A stretch of 64,000 nucleotides of DNA from Corynebacterium sp. p3-SID1145. Lineage in GTDB: Bacteria > Actinomycetota > Actinomycetes > Mycobacteriales > Mycobacteriaceae. The position numbers were made by a program, and so were the translations under genes. The notes under the pieces are model-generated. The model saw only the letters and a list, made by a program, of their open reading frames with translations. It ran no database searches and was not told the origin of the DNA. Positions within the stretch are counted from its first letter, which is position 1. Each line of letters opens with the position of its first letter. Of this stretch, positions 48,103 to 56,425 are shown in pieces. The stretch covers positions 62,001 through 126,000 of the forward strand of contig JALXXC010000004.1 of assembly GCA_025144245.1 (NCBI GenBank). The letters are read 5' to 3'.

Positions 48103-48708
48103 GTGTTCATCAACGTCACCCGCCCCGCAGACAGCGTCGCCGTCCTGACCATCGACCGCGACGAGAAACGTAACGCTCTCAGCGAGGAGCTCCTCGTCGA
48201 GCTCGCGGACATGCTTGAGCACGAGCTTATCGATGCCCCATCGATCCTCCTCACCGGCGCCGGCTCCGCCTTCTCCGCTGGGGCAGACTTGTCCTCCGGC
48301 GATCCTGCCGCGATCTACCCGGCGCTGAAACGCGTGCTGGAGATCATCCGCGGCGCGGAGAAAGCAGTGGTGGCGTACGTGAACGGCCCGGCGATCGGTG
48401 CCGGGGCGATGCTGGCGGGTGCGTGCGATATCCGGGTGGTGGCGCCGTCGGCACGCTTTGCTATTCCGGTGGCGCGGATGGGCGTTCCCGTCACGCCCGA
48501 GCTTGCCGGCGCCCTCGCCGGCCTCGTCGGCGGCGCCCGCGCCCGCACCATGCTGATGACCGGCATGCCCATCAACTCCGCCACGGCCGTCGACTGCGGC
48601 TTCGCCGCCCTCCGTGGCACCTTCGGCGATGCGGTCGAAGTGGCTACTGTATGCGCCGAGGGTTCTGCCGTGACGATCACGTCGATCAAGGCGGCCTTCC
48701 GCTCCTAA
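48103..48708 (+). CDS. Enoyl-CoA hydratase/isomerase family protein (short)
   Basis: A 201-residue crotonase-fold protein, shorter than the usual ~255 residues. It has LTIDRDEKRNALS, the oxyanion-hole blocks GSAFSAGADLSSG and GPAIGAGAMLAGACDIRV, but lacks the C-terminal helices that normally trimerise. GTG 48103 follows AGGG. It accompanies ppk2 here, and the same pair recurs in decayed form at 59.1-60.3 kb. Substrate unknown; catalytic glutamates are not clear, so it may be a regulatory or altered enzyme. Confidence 0.85.
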   Translation: MFINVTRPADSVAVLTIDRDEKRNALSEELLVELADMLEHELIDAPSILLTGAGSAFSAGADLSSGDPAAIYPALKRVLEIIRGAEKAVVAYVNGPAIGAGAMLAGACDIRVVAPSARFAIPVARMGVPVTPELAGALAGLVGGARARTMLMTGMPINSATAVDCGFAALRGTFGDAVEVATVCAEGSAVTITSIKAAFRS

Positions 48709-48786
48709 ACATTTCGCCGCGGGCGTAATTCGTCGGCCGGGAGTCAATTCATTCAGCTGCGTGTATAAATCACGGACAGTGAATAG

Positions 48787-49259
48787 GTGAACGGCGCGAG
48801 CACGATGCCGAACCTGGCGTACGAATTCAGGATCAAATGCGGCACGACGCAATTCGATGTCGAAAAACAACTACAGCTCACATCGCGCAAAGATGCGAGC
48901 GGCAAGGATCTGGACGGCGCGACCTTCAACGTGATATACCGCTGCGATCGCGAGGGAACCTACGACGCGGCGAAGAAACTCTACCTACCGAACATCGCGC
49001 CAGTGGAGGGCACGATCACCGTCGGCCGAAACAGAGACGATGTGGTCAAGGACCTCAAGGTCGGTGCGGAGTGCAAGGTGTGTGGGGGGACGAGTCCACC
49101 CTGCCGCAGACGAAGTGCATCAAGTTCGACAAGGCTACGGTCGCGTCGACTAACGCGCGGGACCAGATGACGGGCTCGACCAACGTCGACGCGAAGTCGA
49201 AGCCGGTCCTCACCGTAGCTATCGAAAGCCCACGGATGGTGCCTGTGATGCTGTTGTGA
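48787..49259 (+). pseudogene. DUF5979-like surface-protein fragment, frameshifted
   Basis: The first frame (from about 48787) encodes TTQFDVEKQLQLTSRK and FNVIYRCDREGTYDAAKK, then V-x-D-L-K-V-G-A-E-C-K-V, which resembles one DUF5979 immunoglobulin-like repeat of corynebacterial pilin or adhesin proteins. At a G6 tract near 49085-49092 the frame breaks; the continuation GDESTLPQTKCIKFDKATV is in another frame and ends at 49259. Signal peptide and LPxTG anchor are absent, so this is a remnant. Confidence 0.6.
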
Positions 49260-49387
49260 TTAGTGTGACTCTCACTTACAGTGGAGCTAACCCTGAAGTA
49301 CGGGTCGAGACTTGTCTCTTGGCTGCACGGTTCACCACCTTGCTTTGGGACTCTTTTCCGTTTCCCACTTCCCCGAGGAGAGAATCT

Positions 49388-49843
49388 ATGAAGCGCTTCA
49401 ACAAGACCGCAATTGCCATCGCGCTGTCCGGCGCCCTTGCTCTGGGTGCCGCACCGGCTGCCGACGCTCAGGAGAATCTGGGTGAACCGGCCGCCACCAT
49501 CAACCACGAGGGTGCGACCTGGTACCTGCACAGCAACGGCCAGTTCTACGTCAACGACGCGGGACTCGTCTACACCCCGGTCGACCAGATCGAGGAAGAG
49601 AAGAAGATCGCCCTCGAAGCCGATAACGCTGAGGGCGAGCAGGGTGCTCCAGCTGGCGACGAGCAGTATGTTCCGGCAGGCGACGAGGTCGTCGAGGTTG
49701 GCGGCAACGATGCTGCTGACTCCGAGCGCGGTGTCAACGCTGAGACCGGCAGCAACACCATCGCGAAGGGCCTGATCGGCCTGCTGCTCGCATCCATCAT
49801 GGGCGCAGCGATCTTCGCGTTCGGGCGTCGTCGCCTGGTCTAA
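49388..49843 (+). CDS. Exported, membrane-anchored small protein
   Basis: A 151-residue protein with a signal peptide (MKRFNKTAIAIALSGALALG, cut near ADAQE), an acidic middle containing two AGDEQYVPAGDE-type repeats, and a C-terminal membrane helix with a basic end (GLIGLLLASIMGAAIFAFGRRRLV). It looks like a sortase-like sorting tail, but I see no LPxTG. GAGGAG precedes ATG 49388. Function unknown. Confidence 0.8.
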   Translation: MKRFNKTAIAIALSGALALGAAPAADAQENLGEPAATINHEGATWYLHSNGQFYVNDAGLVYTPVDQIEEEKKIALEADNAEGEQGAPAGDEQYVPAGDEVVEVGGNDAADSERGVNAETGSNTIAKGLIGLLLASIMGAAIFAFGRRRLV

Positions 49844-49883
49844 GAGACGTACTTCAGCTCCCCACGGCCGGATCGGTGTCCGG

Positions 49884-50513
49884 CTACTTGGACTTGCCGG
49901 ACTTCCCGGATTTGCCCGACTTTCCGGACTTCTCAGATTTATCGACCTTGTCGGACTTGGCAGGCTTATCCGCCGTCTTCGATTTGTCCGACTTCTCGGA
50001 CGACGAGTCGGCGTCGGTGCCGTCGGAGGACTCGGCGGGGGAGCCATTCCCGGTAGTGTCAGCCTCATCGGAGCCGTGCGGCTCGGCCATGATCGCCAGG
50101 GACAGCTTGCGGAGATGCTTCAACTGCTTGGTCGTGGTGGCATCGAGAGCTCGGTCTTCGGCTTCGGCCACGGCGGCGGCGAGCTGTTCCTGAGCCTTGG
50201 ATCCCTCTTCGGTCGGAATGATGATCTGGCGGCGGCGGTCCTTGGGGTCGCGCTCACGGGAGACCCAGCCTTGTGTCTCGAGGGAGTCGATGAGGCGGAC
50301 CATGTCGGAGGCGTCGATGGCGAGGAGCTCGGAAAGCTGGGTCTGGCTCGCGGCGTGCTCGAGAGTGCATGTCAGCACCCAGAACTCGCGCATGGTGGCG
50401 CCGAGCGCGGCCAGCGCTTTTTCGACCTCGTCCTTCGTGGCGCGACGCACGCGCTCAATCTGGAACGAGGGAGATTTGGTCAGGGCGGCGGGGTGCTTCA
50501 AGGATTCTGCCAT
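49884..50513 (-). CDS. MarR-family regulator with Lys/Ser repeat tail
   Basis: A ~209-residue protein. Residues 1-140 form a MarR winged helix-turn-helix (MREFWVLTCTLEHAASQTQLSELLAIDASDMVRLIDSLE, then RERDPKDRRRQIIIPTEEG). The remaining ~70 residues are low-complexity: Ser/Asp/Glu, then SDKxxK and four SGK repeats. Start ATG 50513 or 50519. The tail could bind DNA non-specifically or be a disordered regulator of stability. Confidence 0.88.
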   Translation of the reverse strand: MAESLKHPAALTKSPSFQIERVRRATKDEVEKALAALGATMREFWVLTCTLEHAASQTQLSELLAIDASDMVRLIDSLETQGWVSRERDPKDRRRQIIIPTEEGSKAQEQLAAAVAEAEDRALDATTTKQLKHLRKLSLAIMAEPHGSDEADTTGNGSPAESSDGTDADSSSEKSDKSKTADKPAKSDKVDKSEKSGKSGKSGKSGKSK

Positions 50514-50556
50514 GTGCATCAATGTAGCAGTGATGGGGGATTCCTATGGTTGGTTA

Positions 50557-50577
50557 GGGGTGAAGATAAATCACCCC
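50557..50577 (-). terminator. Stem-loop between rhodanese and marR genes
   Basis: GGGGTGA / TCACCCC, 7-bp perfect stem and 7-base loop, in the 80-base gap. It may reduce read-through from the rhodanese gene into marR. Confidence 0.5.
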
Positions 50578-50593
50578 ACCAACCCCGTCGGAG

Positions 50594-50884
50594 TTATTCG
50601 GTCGGCAGACCGGCCTCGACCCACGCCTGGGTACCACCGACGACGTTGATAGCTTCGGTTCCGCGGACAGCCTCGAGGTACTGGGAGGCCTCGGCGGAGC
50701 GGCCGCCGGATTTGCAGATGACGTAGATGGGCTGATCAAAGTCGATCTGCTCGGAGAGAGCCGCGAAATTGGACAGGGGCAAGTTCACGGCGCCCTTGGC
50801 GTGGGTGTCGGAGAACTCGTCGGGCTCGCGGACGTCGATAAGCTGGGCGTTTTCGGGCACTTCGTTGACCTGTACGGACTTCAT
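50594..50884 (-). CDS. Single-domain rhodanese
   Basis: A 96-residue rhodanese-fold sulfurtransferase. The active loop is CKSGGRS with the catalytic Cys; LIDVREPDEF is the conserved N-terminal strand. Usual length for single-domain forms. Sits upstream of marR on the same strand and divergent from the sortase. Physiological acceptor unknown. Confidence 0.92.
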   Translation of the reverse strand: MKSVQVNEVPENAQLIDVREPDEFSDTHAKGAVNLPLSNFAALSEQIDFDQPIYVICKSGGRSAEASQYLEAVRGTEAINVVGGTQAWVEAGLPTE

Positions 50885-50916
50885 GGCGCCAGTCTAGATG
50901 AACTATTGTTTTTGCT

Positions 50917-51753
50917 ATGGCTGGCGACGACGCGCGCGGGTACGCACCGCGGACAACACCGCGGGAGCCGCGCGCGACGCGTGACGCTTATCGACGGCCC
51001 GCCGCCCCCCGCCGCACCTTGGCCCCCGCCGCGCGGCCCGCGACTCCGCCGCGGCGCTTCAAGCCGCAGCCGCCGTGGGTGTACAAGATGCGCCGCACTG
51101 TCGCTGTGCTGCTGATGCTTGTGCTCGTCGTGGGGTTCATCCGCGCGTGCGTGCCCAGCGAGCACGACCGCGAGATGAAGGCGTGGAAGGAGCAGGCGAA
51201 TCAGGCGGTGGAGCAGCCCATCGACGTCGGAGAGGCGGACATCCCGCCGTCGCGGCCCGTAGAGATGCGTATCCCCGGCCTCGACATGACCGCCAAATTT
51301 GAGGAAGGCGACTGCCGCTTCAAAGACGGTGCGATCGACCCCGACACCCTCAGCGAGGCCTGCGCGTTCACCGCGAAGGACAAGCCGTACACGCTGCCGG
51401 GCTCCACCAGCGAGGACATCGTCGTCATCGCGGGCCACGCGGCGGCCGGCGTGCCCGCCGTCTTCGACAAGCTTTACGACGTTCAAGGCCAACGCCACAC
51501 CATCAACCCCGGCGACACCATGTATCTGAAGACCCAGAAATCCGGTGACCGCTGGCTCAAATACCAAGCCACCGACCTCCACGAGCCCGACAAGAAAGGC
51601 CTGTCCCAGTCCGCCGAGATCTGGGGCAATGTCCCCATGCCCGGCCGCCTGCTCACCATCTCCTGCATCCAGCCCGCAAACCCCTTTGAAGACGCCGTGC
51701 GCAACGCCGTCATCGGGTGGCAGCTGCAGGGGGTTGCGGAGCAGCCGGAGTAG
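50917..51753 (+). CDS. Class F-type sortase
   Basis: A 278-residue protein with a basic, Arg/Pro-rich cytoplasmic N-terminus, one membrane helix at about residues 60-77 and an extracellular sortase domain. The catalytic triad is visible: His in VVIAGHAA, Cys in LTISC and Arg in EDAVRN. It would link or trim surface proteins at the wall. No LPxTG substrate is adjacent, although the anchored protein at 49388 is a possible partner. Confidence 0.8.
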   Translation: MAGDDARGYAPRTTPREPRATRDAYRRPAAPRRTLAPAARPATPPRRFKPQPPWVYKMRRTVAVLLMLVLVVGFIRACVPSEHDREMKAWKEQANQAVEQPIDVGEADIPPSRPVEMRIPGLDMTAKFEEGDCRFKDGAIDPDTLSEACAFTAKDKPYTLPGSTSEDIVVIAGHAAAGVPAVFDKLYDVQGQRHTINPGDTMYLKTQKSGDRWLKYQATDLHEPDKKGLSQSAEIWGNVPMPGRLLTISCIQPANPFEDAVRNAVIGWQLQGVAEQPE

Positions 51754-51792
51754 GCGCGCGCACTTAGAAAAGGGAACCGGAGAAGCAGAAAC

Positions 51793-51829
51793 GCCCCGCG
51801 TGCACTCGGTTGGTGGGGCGCGGCGGGGC
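51793..51829 (-). terminator. Terminator of ppa
   Basis: GCCCCGC (51793-51799) / GCGGGGC (51823-51829) with a T-rich run following on the minus strand; shared by the convergent sortase gene. Confidence 0.6.
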
Positions 51830-51854
51830 ATCGCTAAGCGGAAAGCGCGGAGGC

Positions 51855-52331
51855 TTAGCCCTTGTAGTTCTTCAGGGAGTCCTCGAGGATCTTCTCCGCC
51901 TCAGCCTTGTCGCCCCAGCCGGAGCCGGAGACTTCCTTGTTCGGCTCGAGGTCCTTGTAGTGGACGAAGAAGTGCTCGATCTCGTCCTTGAGGAAGTCGG
52001 AGACGTCGCTGATGTCCTGGTAGTTCTCGTAGCGCACGTCGTCGAGGACGCAGAGCAGCTTGTCGTCGCCGCCGGCCTCATCCGTCATCTTGAACACGCC
52101 GATCGGGCGGGCCTTGACCGTCACTCCCGGGAACACCGGCTCCGGGGTGATCACGAGCGCATCCAGCGGGTCGCCGTCGTCCGCGAGCGTGTGGTCGATG
52201 AAGCCGTAATCCGCCGGGTACGCCATCGGCGTGAACAGGTAACGGTCCAGGAAGACGCGGCCGGACTCGTGGTCGACCTCGTACTTGTTGCGGGAACCCT
52301 TCGGGATCTCGATGATGACCTCAATAGCCAT
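51855..52331 (-). CDS. ppa: Inorganic pyrophosphatase
   Basis: A 158-residue soluble family I pyrophosphatase that hydrolyses PPi. Marks: [13 protein letters not shown], the signature DGDPLDALV, and [12 protein letters not shown]. Start ATG 52331 after AAAGGAG. Normal length for actinobacteria. Confidence 0.96.
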   Translation of the reverse strand: MAIEVIIEIPKGSRNKYEVDHESGRVFLDRYLFTPMAYPADYGFIDHTLADDGDPLDALVITPEPVFPGVTVKARPIGVFKMTDEAGGDDKLLCVLDDVRYENYQDISDVSDFLKDEIEHFFVHYKDLEPNKEVSGSGWGDKAEAEKILEDSLKNYKG

Positions 52332-52591
52332 GGGGCGCTCCTTTATCTGTAGCGGTGCAATTCTGGGAACCATCGTAGCCTGCGGGCTGCGGCGGTGGGT
52401 TCGCCTGGGTTTTGCGGCGGTTTCGGGGTGGTTTCGGGCGTGCCCGCTTGGTCAGGTTAGTTCCGTTTGAGTTTCGGATCCCACCAGAAACATTCGCAAC
52501 ATTTCACCTGCGGTTTTGCAAGGCGGTTTCAAACGCGACTAACCGGGGGCGGAGCAAGCAGCCCGGCGGAGGGAGTCCAACATCGGGGAGG

Positions 52592-52610
52592 TGTGTACGA
52601 TACGTACACA
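52592..52610 (+). promoter_or_regulatory. Palindromic operator before brnT
   Basis: TGTGTACG-ATA-CGTACACA, perfect 8-bp arms, 13 bases before the toxin start codon. Suits autoregulation by the BrnA antitoxin. Confidence 0.7.
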
Positions 52611-52623
52611 AGGGGGCGGGGAT

Positions 52624-52893
52624 GTGAAGAATGTTGAACTGAAATGGACCGATTCGAATGAAGCTCATATCGCTAAGCATGGGGTCGCACCCATTGAGGT
52701 TGAGCAAGTGCTATCGAGCGAGCCTCTTGTGTGGGTTAACGGAAGGGAAGGAACGACGCTCGTTTACGGGCAGAGCTATTCGGGCCGCTTGCTCTTGGTC
52801 GTATTGGCCGATTCGGAGGACGGACGAAAATTTGTCGTCACGCCGCGGGATATGACGGTGAAAGAAGCCCGCACATTCAAGGCGAGAATATAG
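52624..52893 (+). CDS. brnT: BrnT-family toxin
   Basis: An 89-residue ribonuclease-like toxin. Family marks: KWTDSNEAHIAKHGV at the N-terminus, the central GQSYSGRLLLVVLAD and the C-terminal TPRDMTVKEARTF. It has an RNase-fold similar to RelE. GTG 52624 follows a GGGG stretch. The antitoxin gene is 16 bases downstream, the usual order for this system. Confidence 0.85.
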   Translation: MKNVELKWTDSNEAHIAKHGVAPIEVEQVLSSEPLVWVNGREGTTLVYGQSYSGRLLLVVLADSEDGRKFVVTPRDMTVKEARTFKARI

Positions 52894-52909
52894 GGGGAAG
52901 CGAACAGCT

Positions 52910-53219
52910 ATGCACAGCGAGGATGTTTCGAAGTTGCGCGATTTCTACGACAACACCGACACCTCAGAGTTTGTCGAGCGTGCGACGCCGGCAGATTTCG
53001 GTGACCGGTCAGGTGCGGACGCGATGAGTGCTTTCACTGTGCGTCTGCCCACGGCGGTGCTGGAGGCGGTGCGCGAGATTGCGCGCGAGGAAAACGTGGC
53101 TACCGGCGTCGTGCTCCGACGCTTCATCGAAGCGGGGGGTTGCCGAGACGGTTGCCGATGACGCGGTCATCCGAGTCCGGGATGTACGCAGTCTGATTGC
53201 CGGTGCCCGGGGAGCTTAG
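52910..53219 (+). pseudogene. brnA: BrnA-type antitoxin, frameshifted at a G6 tract
   Basis: The first frame gives MHSEDVSKLRDFYDNTDTSEF and a ribbon-helix-helix-like FTVRLPTAVLEAVREIAREEN, then meets a six-G run at 53134-53139 and stops at 53161 after EAGGCRDGCR. With one G fewer the frame would read EAGVAETVADDAVIRVRDV and end at 53219, as expected for an intact antitoxin. This is a sequencing error, a recent mutation or a phase-variable site. Confidence 0.7.
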
Positions 53220-53415
53220 CGGTGTTTCCCGTGCGAGATATTCTTTTGCGAGGTGTCCGCTTGACGTATGCGAGAAAAGATTCGCTCTTGGGAGGTCGAA
53301 TCCCAGTGCGCTCGTAAAAGTTTTGTGGAAGTGGCTCGCCAGTCTGCTCGCTAGCTTTGACCGCAAGTTTGGCCCACTCCCGTCGTCTATCTTCCTTGGT
53401 CATTTTCGAAGTCAT
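53167..53415 (-). CDS. Small basic protein of unknown function
   Basis: An 82-residue protein from ATG 53415 (MTSKMTKEDRRREWAKLAVK), with a good GAGGAGGG 6 bases upstream. It is basic, without signal or membrane segments. Its 3' end overlaps the end of the antitoxin gene on the other strand. No family recognised. Confidence 0.6.
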   Translation of the reverse strand: MTSKMTKEDRRREWAKLAVKASEQTGEPLPQNFYERTGIRPPKSESFLAYVKRTPRKRISRTGNTAKLPGHRQSDCVHPGLG

Positions 53416-53584
53416 CGTCGTCCCTCCTCTCTCTGCCACCATTATCCCCGCTGATTTCCTTGATGGAGTTCTCCGAAACGGTGACCAGGCACGATCAGAA
53501 ACAATGATTGATCATTATTCCTGATTGCCGATTGTGACTCGTTGGCGAAGGTGTCTTGAATCGCCCAAGGTACCCTTAACCCTG

Positions 53585-54841
53585 ATGAGTAAACGAGTGT
53601 GGACGTGGGCCGTGGGTGCCGTGGCGGTAGTGGTTGTCGCGGGTGCCGCGGGCACTGGCGTGATGGTGCAAAAAGAGCTGGGTGAGCTGAACCATGCACC
53701 GGCGTACGCGATGGAGGAGCCGGAGCCGCTGGCGGTGGAGCCGGCGTCGGCGGAACCGATCGACGAAGCGAAGCTGAAAGAAGCGCTGGGGGCGCAGGCG
53801 GCGAATCCGGCGTTCGGGAAGCTGCACGTGCGGGTGAGCAACGGCACGACGGGGGCGACGGTCTTCGAGCAGGCGGCGGGGGATCCGTTGCAGCCGGCGA
53901 GTTCGACGAAGTTGCTCACCGCGGCAGCCGCGCTGTACACGCTCGAGCCGGACGCGACGCTGAAAACCGAGGTCGTGCGAAAAGGTGACGCGGTGACCAT
54001 CAAGGCCGCGGGAGACGTGTGGCTGACGCCGTCGCTTATCGACGACCTCGCCGCCCAAGTCGGCGATGCCTCCGCCGTGCACATCGACACGTCGGTGTGG
54101 CCTGAAGAGACCCAGATGCCGGGCTGGGATCCGCTGGATATTGACGGCGGGTTCATCGCCCCCATGGAACCCGCGATGATCAACGGCGCGCGTCTCGGAG
54201 GTGAGCCCAGCGGCGATGTGCCGCGTTCGCACACCCCGGCGTTGGATGTGGCACAGGCGCTCGCAGACAAGGTCGGTGCGCAGACCGTCGGTTTCGGGCC
54301 CGCGCCGGAGGATGGCGAGGTCGTGGCCAGCGTCGAGTCGCCACCGCTGACCGAGCGTATGCGCGAGATGGTCAAGGAATCGGACAATGTCATGGCGGAA
54401 GCCATCGGCCGGGAGGTGGCGCGCAAACGTGGCGGCACATCGCCGCAGGCCACGCTGGATACGCTCACCGAGCACGGCTTCGATATCAGCGGAGTGACAT
54501 TGGCGGACAGCAGCGGGCTGTCGCGCTTCGACCTCATCCCGCCGCGCCTTCTCGACGACATCATGCTCCGCGCCACCTCCACCGACGAGCTTCGCGACCT
54601 GCTGCCGACGCTGGCGATCGCGGGCGGCGACGGCACGCTTTATGACCGCTACGGCGATCTCCCTGGCAAGGCCTGGGTCCGCGCGAAGACGGGCACGCTG
54701 ACGGGGACGTCGGCGCTCGTCGGCACGGTCACATCCGAGGTCGGCAATGTCTACACCTTCGCCATGATCAGCAACGACAGCGATATCCTCACCGCGCGCC
54801 GCCTCATGGACGAATTCACGTCGACGCTCCGCCAGTACTAG
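53585..54841 (+). CDS. dacB: D-alanyl-D-alanine carboxypeptidase (PBP4 type)
   Basis: A 418-residue penicillin-binding protein that trims or opens peptidoglycan peptides outside the membrane. N-terminal helix WAVGAVAVVVVAGAAGTGVM; catalytic SSTK near residue 107, SDN near 265 and KTGT near 368. Class C (DacB/PBP4) by length and spacing. The stop codon overlaps the tilS start by one base. A copy of the dispersed 11-mer is inside (54034). Confidence 0.92.
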   Translation: MSKRVWTWAVGAVAVVVVAGAAGTGVMVQKELGELNHAPAYAMEEPEPLAVEPASAEPIDEAKLKEALGAQAANPAFGKLHVRVSNGTTGATVFEQAAGDPLQPASSTKLLTAAAALYTLEPDATLKTEVVRKGDAVTIKAAGDVWLTPSLIDDLAAQVGDASAVHIDTSVWPEETQMPGWDPLDIDGGFIAPMEPAMINGARLGGEPSGDVPRSHTPALDVAQALADKVGAQTVGFGPAPEDGEVVASVESPPLTERMREMVKESDNVMAEAIGREVARKRGGTSPQATLDTLTEHGFDISGVTLADSSGLSRFDLIPPRLLDDIMLRATSTDELRDLLPTLAIAGGDGTLYDRYGDLPGKAWVRAKTGTLTGTSALVGTVTSEVGNVYTFAMISNDSDILTARRLMDEFTSTLRQY

Positions 54842-55776
54842 TGCCCATGTCGCACACTCCGTTCTGGCCGCGCCAGTCACCGCATTTTCTCGCTTGTCGA
54901 CGCGCCGTCCGCCCCTTCACTTCCCCCGCCCTCATCGGGCTCTCCGGCGGCCCCGACTCACTGGCTCTCGTCGCCGCAGCCGCCGCCGAGGCCAAAGACG
55001 TCCGCGCTCTCGTGGTCGACCACGGTCTGCAGCCGGGCTCAGCTGATGTGGCCGCCCGAGCTGTTGCCCACGCGTCCAACCTCGGCGTTCCTGCCGATAT
55101 CGTCGGCGTGTCCGTTGACGCCGCGCCGGGCGAGAGCGTCGAGGCCGCTGCGCGCACTGCCCGCTACGCCGCGCTTTCAAGCGTCGCCAGCGATGGCAGC
55201 CGCGATATTTGGGTCGCCCACACCCTCGACGACCAGGCCGAAACACTCCTGCTCGGTGCTTTGCGCGGCAACCCCGCCGGCATGGCGCCGATCTCTGCCT
55301 TAGACGCTGGCCCGCGCCTCGTCCGGCCATTTCTGTCCGTCCGCCGCGCAGATACCGTCGGTGCCTGCGACGAGCTCGGCCTGGACCCCTGGCACGACCC
55401 GATGAATGATGATCCCGCCTACCGCCGCGTCGCCGTGCGCACAGACATCATCCCCGCCCTGGGCACACTCATCGGCGGCGATGCCGTGCCTGCGCTCGCC
55501 CGCGCCGCTGAGCGCGTTGCCGCGGATCAGGCTCTCCTTGAGTCGTTGACTGACCTGAGCCCGACCAACGAGTGCGCCGTCTTGGCTGCCGATCCCGCGC
55601 CCGTCCGTCAGCGCCGGATTCTCGCGTGGCTGCGCGAGCACGGGCAGCAAACCATCGGCGGTGCGCAGCTGGCGGATATAGAGCGCCTCTGCACCGACTG
55701 GCACGGTCAAGGCCCGGTGACGATTGGCGGTGGCCACAGCGTTGCCCGCATCGACGGTAGGCTCACGCTGACCTAG
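54841..55776 (+). CDS. tilS: tRNA(Ile)-lysidine synthase
   Basis: A 311-residue enzyme that converts C34 of tRNA-Ile(CAU) to lysidine so it reads AUA. The PP-loop LSGGPDS is near residue 33; VVDHGLQPGS and HTLDDQAETLLLGALRG are typical. GTG 54841 overlaps the dacB stop; ATG 54847 is an alternative. Coupled with dacB. In other corynebacteria hpt and ftsH follow; here an AbiE module does. Confidence 0.95.
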   Translation: MPMSHTPFWPRQSPHFLACRRAVRPFTSPALIGLSGGPDSLALVAAAAAEAKDVRALVVDHGLQPGSADVAARAVAHASNLGVPADIVGVSVDAAPGESVEAAARTARYAALSSVASDGSRDIWVAHTLDDQAETLLLGALRGNPAGMAPISALDAGPRLVRPFLSVRRADTVGACDELGLDPWHDPMNDDPAYRRVAVRTDIIPALGTLIGGDAVPALARAAERVAADQALLESLTDLSPTNECAVLAADPAPVRQRRILAWLREHGQQTIGGAQLADIERLCTDWHGQGPVTIGGGHSVARIDGRLTLT

Positions 55777-55840
55777 AGCAGGGGCGCGGAGCAGGTACTT
55801 TTCTGGATCGATTTCGGGCGATCATTCGTGAACGTCGAGG

Positions 55841-55872
55841 CTTAAACCGTACTGAAAATGGTACGGTTTAAG
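55841..55872 (+). promoter_or_regulatory. Perfect inverted repeat before AbiEi
   Basis: CTTAAACCGTAC / GTACGGTTTAAG, 12-bp perfect arms with an 8-base loop, ending two bases before the AbiEi start codon. AbiEi antitoxins bind inverted repeats in their own promoter; this is the likely operator. Confidence 0.8.
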
Positions 55873-55873
55873 T

Positions 55874-56425
55874 ATGTGGAGAGATGGTTCTGGTACATAC
55901 CGCGAAGCGCTGCGTTACGCAGCCGGGGAGAATCACGGTTACCTCACACCGGAACTGGCTAAGCACTATGGAGTGCCGAAAGTCGAATTAAGGAAGCTTG
56001 CAAGCCGGGGGGCCTTCGTGAAAATCGCGCGTGGCGTCTATAGGGACCCGTTTTTCCCGGCGGGAGAGCATGATCAGCTCAGGGAGCTGTTGCTCATGGT
56101 TGGGGAGGGGGCGTACTTGGCGGGAGACTCCGTGTTGGCCCTGCTTGAGTTGGCTGACGTGAATCCGCAGAAAGTCACTATTGCTTCCCCTCGCCGTCAC
56201 CAGCGTGAGTTTCCAGCTGTGCTGGACGTGATTAAAGCCCAGCCTGGCGACGAGCCGCGCTTGTACCACGGCTTGCCCTGTCAGTCGGTGGCCCAGGCGA
56301 TCAGACTTTCCGCGCCCGGATTAATGCGCGAGCGCGTTGAAGAAGCAATCTTTGATGCCCGGGACAACGGTTATCTTCTACGTAGAGAACATAACGCGCT
56401 TCTTGAGGAATTTGCTCATGTCTAA
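55874..56425 (+). CDS. abiEi: AbiEi-family antitoxin
   Basis: A 183-residue protein with an N-terminal winged-helix region (GYLTPELAKHYGVPKVELRKLASRGAFVKIARGVYRD) and a C-terminal antitoxin domain. Matches the AbiEi family of type IV toxin-antitoxin and phage-abortive systems. ATG 55874 has no ribosome-binding site because the operator fills that space, so the mRNA may be leaderless. Overlaps the toxin by 8 bases. Confidence 0.85.
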   Translation: MWRDGSGTYREALRYAAGENHGYLTPELAKHYGVPKVELRKLASRGAFVKIARGVYRDPFFPAGEHDQLRELLLMVGEGAYLAGDSVLALLELADVNPQKVTIASPRRHQREFPAVLDVIKAQPGDEPRLYHGLPCQSVAQAIRLSAPGLMRERVEEAIFDARDNGYLLRREHNALLEEFAHV

